Source: Discostella pseudostelligera (Eukaryota > Bacillariophyta > Thalassiosirophyceae > Thalassiosirales > Thalassiosiraceae). From it: DNA of 23,390 bases. The stretch is taken from assembly GCA_036940085.1 (NCBI GenBank), contig JALLBK010000407.1, forward strand, positions 1 through 23,390, written 5' to 3'. The notes under the pieces are model-generated. The model had not been told where the DNA came from. It did not search any database and saw only the letters and a list, made by a program, of their open reading frames with translations. The position numbers were made by a program, and so were the translations under genes. Shown piece by piece: positions 18,469 through 23,390 of this stretch. The first letter of the stretch is position 1. Each line of letters starts with the position of its first letter.

Positions 18469-19296
18469 ATGTCGTCCTCATCCGCCGCCGCCATGCCACC
18501 ATCACCCAACCTGCGCTACCCAATCGGCACCACGGTTACACCTGGCGATCGCCTAGCTCTGGTTGCTACTAAAAACATGACACTTTTTGCAGGAAATGGA
18601 ACGTATATTCGTCAGGGGCATTTGTATGCCTCTCTGCTTGGGACAGTGTGTGCTAATGCTACTACTACTGCTGCAACGACAACTGCCACTGCTGCTGCTG
18701 GTGCGGGTGCGGGTCAAGAAGAGGAATGCAGCAGCAGCCAAGAGAATAATATTAGTTGGATTATTAGCATTCAGCCATCCCATTCGACAATCATTGGTAC
18801 TACTTGTCCCAAGGTGAACATGATCATATTAGGTCGAATCACTCGAGTTATTTTGCCCACCCATGCCATGGTAGACATTGTTGCCATTGTTCCTGATGAA
18901 AATTCTACTTCGAATAATGATCATCATGAATCTTCGATGCTAGAAGCTCCTACTTCGCCATCATCATCATCATCACCACCGCAGCCAAAACCATTTATCA
19001 TACCACTCATTGAGCCATATTCAGGAATACTACGCCAACAAGATCTACGTCCCAAATCCTCACTCGAAATTCGTATTGATGGCTGTTATCAATCCGGAGA
19101 TGTCATTTTGGCACGGATACTTGCCAATGGCGAACGGGATTATATATTATCAACGGCTGAGGCAGAATTGGGGGTGATTCAAGCGGTATGTGAAAAGAGT
19201 GGATATCGTATGCAACCGGTATCGTGGAAGGAGATGCGATGTCCGATTAGTTTGGTGAAGGAGGGACGGAAGGTGGCCAAGCCTAGAAGACGATAG
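18469..19296 (+). CDS. CSL4: Exosome complex cap subunit CSL4 (EXOSC1 homologue)
   Basis: A single exon of 275 codons. CSL4 is one of the three S1/KH cap proteins of the RNA exosome and helps lead RNA into the 3'-5' degradation and processing machine in nucleus and cytoplasm. The N-terminal domain carries the family pattern PGDRLA (25-30) followed by GNGTYIRQGHLYASLLG (42-58). The S1 domain spans about 115-232: VNMIILGRITRVILPTHAMV, then IEPYSGILRQQDLR, then SGDVILARILANGERDYILS. The C-terminal segment AEAELGVIQAV (230-240) ... MQPVSWKEMRCPISLVKEGR matches the conserved CSL4 end. Two low-complexity insertions, a Thr/Ala-rich one (about 62-94) and a Ser/Pro-rich one inside S1 (about 143-175), explain why it is longer than the roughly 195-residue human protein. 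It is divergent from the formin. The ATG at 18469 gives the conserved N-terminus with a short Ser/Ala leader; M9 is an alternative start. Confidence 0.93.
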   Translation: MSSSSAAAMPPSPNLRYPIGTTVTPGDRLALVATKNMTLFAGNGTYIRQGHLYASLLGTVCANATTTAATTTATAAAGAGAGQEEECSSSQENNISWIISIQPSHSTIIGTTCPKVNMIILGRITRVILPTHAMVDIVAIVPDENSTSNNDHHESSMLEAPTSPSSSSSPPQPKPFIIPLIEPYSGILRQQDLRPKSSLEIRIDGCYQSGDVILARILANGERDYILSTAEAELGVIQAVCEKSGYRMQPVSWKEMRCPISLVKEGRKVAKPRRR

Positions 19297-19775
19297 ATTG
19301 GAAAAATGATACTTATACGAGAATAACATCAGGAGGAGTTTGGATGGTGATCGTTGGTGGTTGTAGGACTTGGAGGGGCCGTGCGTTATGGAACTCGAAA
19401 GTCGAATCATGACTTTAGTTCAATGAGTTGACGAATGACAATCTACAAAGCAGACTCTTCCACTTTCTTACTGGGATCTTGGGTGGTGGCGGGCGGATGA
19501 CTTGGGGCATTTGTCAATCTTTTCCATGGAATCATCATCATTGTCGTCGTCGTCGTCGTGTCGTGTCGTGTCCTGGAGAGCAGGTGAGGTGGGAGGAAGG
19601 GTATGGAGAAGAAGAAGTGGACTATTGTCGATTGGACAGGAGGGTCCGTTTAACAAAGAGTCGTACACTATTCAATACAATAGAGGTAGATGTTCAAACG
19701 TGTGAGCATTAATATGCATTATGAAATTATTGTGGAGTTCTATCCAAGTCGTTCAGAGAGAATCCAGTGCCTTCA
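19297..19775. other. Convergent 3' flanks, no gene seen
   Basis: This stretch between the stops of CSL4 (+) and the surface protein (-) holds only short open frames without recognisable domains and a few triplet and pentamer repeats (TCATCA/GTCGTC followed by TCGTG copies, about 19530-19570). I interpret it as the 3' untranslated regions of both genes. Confidence 0.5.
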
Positions 19776-22700
19776 TCATTGCCAGATTAATATAACTGGA
19801 ATGATCCCCAGTAGTATTGACATGGACATTGCACTGAATGATGATACTATTGAAGTTGCAGCGGATTTTTGGAAGTAAGCAGTCAAGTCCCCACCCTCGT
19901 AGCTGTCGGCTGGTGGCCAAACCTCATTTGCATTAGCAGCGTCTCCTTCTCCTTCTTCTGTCATGGTGTACCACACTTGAGCTGCGGGCTCTTCGTGTGG
20001 TGGTGCTGCGGCATTGTCTACTCCTCCTCCTGCTCCGGAACCCCTATCATATTGGAATCCGCCGTCGGTGGTGGTGGTATTGGTGGTGGTGGTGGTGGTG
20101 GTAGTGTTGGCGGATACTGATCCTTGTGCCAATGTTGTTGTCGTTGTGGATGCATCGTTATTTGCAGCAATGGCATCGACAATGACTACAGGTGAGTCCT
20201 CCACTGACGATAATGTTGTGCTCGATGATGAAGAAGATGATGACGATGATGCTGTTGTTGCTGCCGAGGATGAGCTTTCCGTAGATGGCGTTGTTGGTGA
20301 ATTAGTAGTCAACGATTCCATCATGGACGGCGGCATCGTCGGCAATTGTGTGACAGAAGAAGTTATTTCAGGTGTCGTAGTCTCCACCACTGTTCCGTTC
20401 ATCAATTGTCCTTGGGAGGGCGTTTCAAATCCGCATACCACCCTAACATAAATGTCAAATGTATCACAATTGTTCAATTTATCATCAGTTGCACACTCGC
20501 CATTAGCCGCGCATAGCTCGCCTAGGCCAACCTCTAGACAGTTTGGCATTTCAGTGTTGGTTGGGCAGTAAGCGCTAGGTAGTACTTCAAGACAGAGGTC
20601 ATCGCAAGATGCTGCACCGGATGTCATAGCCATCGTTGCTGCTCCAGATGGCATAGCTGGTGGTGGTGACGTAATCGGCGATGTGGTCGGTTCATCTGTG
20701 ATCAATTCAGCAAGATCTTCTGTTGGCGGCGACGTTTCGGTTGATTCACTCGGCATGGAAGTATCCGAATCGGGGATGCTTGCATCATTCGCCGTGATTT
20801 CATCCTCGGGACAAGGCTCAAATTCACAATTGTTGTTGGGGTCTTGTCGTACAACGCTCCCATCGGAACAGGAACGGACTTCGGCAGAACAACCTGCCTG
20901 TGCTGGTTGACCTTCCGGGGTGGTGGTGGTTGGCGGTGGTACATCCTCGGGCGCGTTAGGATCGTAGCAGTAATCCATTCCTAAAACGACGATGAAAGAA
21001 GATTATCATCATCATGAGAACAAGATGTATTCCAGATTGTGCAATGTAAGCAGTCACAAGGTGGAACTCACCATCAATGCCCAAACCCTCGCATCCAGGA
21101 ACTAAATCGACACTACCCTTCACGCGCGAGAAGCACTTCAAGCCATCACCGCATTGCATATCATTGTCGCAATCGCCCTCGCACACCCCGCAGGGCTCGC
21201 TTTCTGTGCATTCACGTGCAAAGTTCAAGTTGCCCATCGTGTATGCAGTCTCCTCCAATGCTGCTGTAGTCGTCGTTGTTGTTGTTGCTTCGGTGGTCGT
21301 AGTCGTCGTTGATGGTGGAAATGGGGAATAGCAATAGTCCATGCCAGGAAGATCATCCGCTCCACCCGATGTACATCCTGGAACGGACGTCACCTCGCCT
21401 TCACCTCGTGAAAAGCACAGTAAGCCCTCTTGACAGTCATCATCGGAGCTGCAATCCCCCTGACAAAGTCCACAACTTCCCGATCCATCTGATGTGCAGG
21501 TGAAGGAAAGTGGTGTGGATCCCCATCCAGAGAGGTCCGTGCCACTACTACTACTTCCTTCCGCAGCAGCAACAATCTCACTCTCCTCACCTTCCGGACA
21601 GGGATAGAAATCGCAACCCAACTCCGGTGCCTTGGCCACAAACACTCCATTGGGGCATTCTTTCACCTCAGCATCACACGATGTAGGAGTAGCCTCCGTG
21701 GTGGGCTCCATCATCATGACCATCTCATCCTCGTCGGGAGTGCCATTCTCGCATTCTACCCAATAGCACCTGTATGGATGCGATTTGCCGTAACAATAAT
21801 TGAAGTAGTTGTTAGGATGAAAGTGCCATTTTCGTAATTGTTGTCTCCCACAAAGATCTTGACGTACCATTGATTGTCAGGACAATCATCATCCACCTCA
21901 CAACTCTGCGTGCAGGCTAAGCTAGTACTCTCCCAAGTTTCCCCACAGAACATCCCCTCGTCGGTCGCATTCGCCTTCAATTCACTCTCGCACACTACAT
22001 CCGCAAAGCACTCTTCACCTCCCTCTTCATTACAGTCACTGTTCTTTTGACACTCCAGTCCACACTTTACCGAAGCATCGTCCCAGGTCGTACCACATCG
22101 ATATCCCTCACGGACTACCGGCTCACCCTCGGTAGTGCAGGCACTTCCCGAGAAGCAACTCATACCCGGTGGACATTCTTCGTTGGTTTCACCAGGGCAG
22201 GCCTTGTGACAGCTTGTCATGGCATCATCAAAATCGGATCCACACCAAAGGGTGGCTGGGTCAGACTTTTCCTTGGCTGGTACGCCAATCCTGCAAACAT
22301 TCAGAACAGAATGATGGGATGATAATGGTTGATATTTGTTAGATTGACACTACGAATATAGGATATGATAGAAGCAGTTCATGTTTTATGCTGTAGAATC
22401 AATACTCTCACCATTGACACGTCCCCGGTGCCTCCCAACAAGTCTTACCCTCACCACAATCGTCATCGGCCTCACACATTCCTACACATGTCTCGAGCAT
22501 ATCATTCCACGAGCTACCACACCATCGACTCCCCTCCGGTACTGGTTCTTTGACTGGCACACCTTCCGTGGCACAATTCTCTGGCCCGCCGGTAGTTTTG
22601 TAACAAAAGCCTGCTTCCCACGATGAGGCCTTGCAGTCTTCATCGGTACTGCAGCGTTTGGAGCAGGTTTCGAGCATGTTGGAATAACTAGTGCCACACC

Positions 22701-23390
22701 ACCAATTGTCTGGATTGGACATGGCCTCTTCATCACGTTCTTTGGCTATTTCTTCATCGAGCAGTAGGGCAATTTCTTCTTCGGTAAAAGTCTTTTCGGC
22801 AAGACCAGCATCCACTGCCGTTAAGGTGGGCAATTTGTCAGCACATTCGATGACACCGCGGAAGCAGGATTCACCAGTGGGGCAGGAGTCGTCGCTCCCT
22901 TGGAAGCATCTGTGTTTTTGCGTGTAGAATGCAACAAATGGGCAATTGAAATAGTCAAGATGAGAGGCATGTGCAGTGCAGTGCAAAACAGAGAATCCAA
23001 AGGTGTGAACCATACTATCAATTCATTTTTTACTTACCGTGTAGCACAAGTACTGGCCGCATGCTCCCAACTACTTCCACAAACGCTATAAATTGCCGGA
23101 TCTTCGGCGGCCTGTGTACATTTCAACCAAGTATGACACTTGCGTCCACTGGGGCATTCGTCATCCAATCCAGAGGGACAGGCATGGAAACATTCGGAAT
23201 TGGCCGATTCCCAATCATAGCCGCAATAGTTGGAATTGGGATTGGGTAAGGTGTTGGGTGTGGGTGGAGTTAAGAGGAAGGGTGCAGGTGTGGTGGGGGT
23301 GGAGGGTGCTACGGGGAGGGAAGCGATGTAGGATGGAATATTGGCCATTGTGGCGGTGGGTGCTGGGGCGGGTGATGAGGAGGAGGAAGA
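19776..23390 (-). CDS. Modular Cys-rich cell-surface protein, probably GPI-anchored (5' end missing)
   Basis: Five proposed exons on the - strand: 23390-23038 (open to the window edge), 22909-22412, 22290-21868, 21769-21072 and 20980-19776. They total 3177 bases, giving 1058 residues plus a stop; introns are 91-128 bases. The visible part starts in a Ser/Pro-rich linker. Seven copies of a roughly 35-45-residue module with pattern CGxxWxxAxxxC...C..DDxCp.GxxC(F/W) follow (about 56-430). Next come two VKECPNG/VRSCSDG...CxFxPCP modules (456-482, 688-715), two CxGDCxxDxxCxxGLxCFSR...VPGC...MDYCY modules (about 516-574, 612-665), one Cys-rich module at 783-840 and a Ser/Thr-rich stalk. The last ~20 residues are hydrophobic (MSILLGIIPVILIW) and end directly at the stop, as in GPI-attachment signals. 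The signal peptide, if any, is outside the window. From memory, such modules are frequent in diatom secreted proteins; their ligand is unknown to me, and a carbohydrate or cell-wall role is inference. Confidence 0.85.
20067..20106. repeat. GGT triplet microsatellite inside coding sequence
   Basis: An imperfect run of GGT triplets on the + strand, read as ACC/ACT (Thr) with an Asn interruption on the coding - strand. It forms part of the Thr-rich stalk of the surface protein and probably varies in length between alleles. Confidence 0.85.

Noticed and set aside
20014..20451. 145-codon + strand open frame rich in Val and Asp
   Set aside because: It is the complement of the Thr/Ser-rich stalk of the surface protein (GGT repeat read as Val). 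It has no independent support.
1..23390. tRNA, rRNA, transposon, viral or CRISPR content
   Set aside because: On reading through both strands I found no cloverleaf-like intergenic segment, no transposase or polymerase frame, no terminal repeats and no spacer-repeat array.

Overview
The window looks like nuclear DNA of a stramenopile alga, most likely a centric diatom of the Thalassiosira type. This rests on three things: short GT-AG introns of about 64-128 bases, many long Ser/Asn/Thr-rich single-exon reading frames, and protein families I associate with diatoms (modular Cys-rich surface proteins, and stramenopile formins with WASHC3-like repeats). The species assignment is inference. I see no tRNA, rRNA, transposon, CRISPR array or bacterial feature.

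Six genes alternate strictly in orientation. (1) 795-4204, +: a three-exon gene for a medium-chain dehydrogenase/quinone-oxidoreductase-like domain behind a roughly 720-residue acidic, Ser-rich extension. (2) 4624-5319, -: a basic Ser-rich protein I do not recognise, perhaps with an extra 5' exon at 5337-5431. (3) 6198-10382, +: a 1394-residue single-exon protein, mostly disordered, with a small Cys/His cluster and a conserved-looking C-terminus. (4) 10679-17858, -: a ten-exon formin of 2143 residues with a PH domain, four WASHC3-like repeats and an FH2 domain, but no FH1 polyproline segment. (5) 18469-19296, +: the exosome cap subunit CSL4. (6) 19776-23390, -: a modular Cys-rich secreted or GPI-anchored surface protein whose 5' end lies beyond the right edge.

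The two divergent intergenic regions (5432-6197 and 17859-18468) probably hold bidirectional promoters. The three convergent ones (4205-4623, 10383-10678, 19297-19775) are 3' flanks. The genes do not form a pathway: this is an ordinary eukaryotic gene neighbourhood. The most interesting object is the formin, whose WASHC3-like repeats grew by tandem duplication of a block of three small exons and whose tail carries recurring Ala-rich basic motifs. For the three spliced genes, exon lengths and intron phases close into continuous reading frames with no internal stop.
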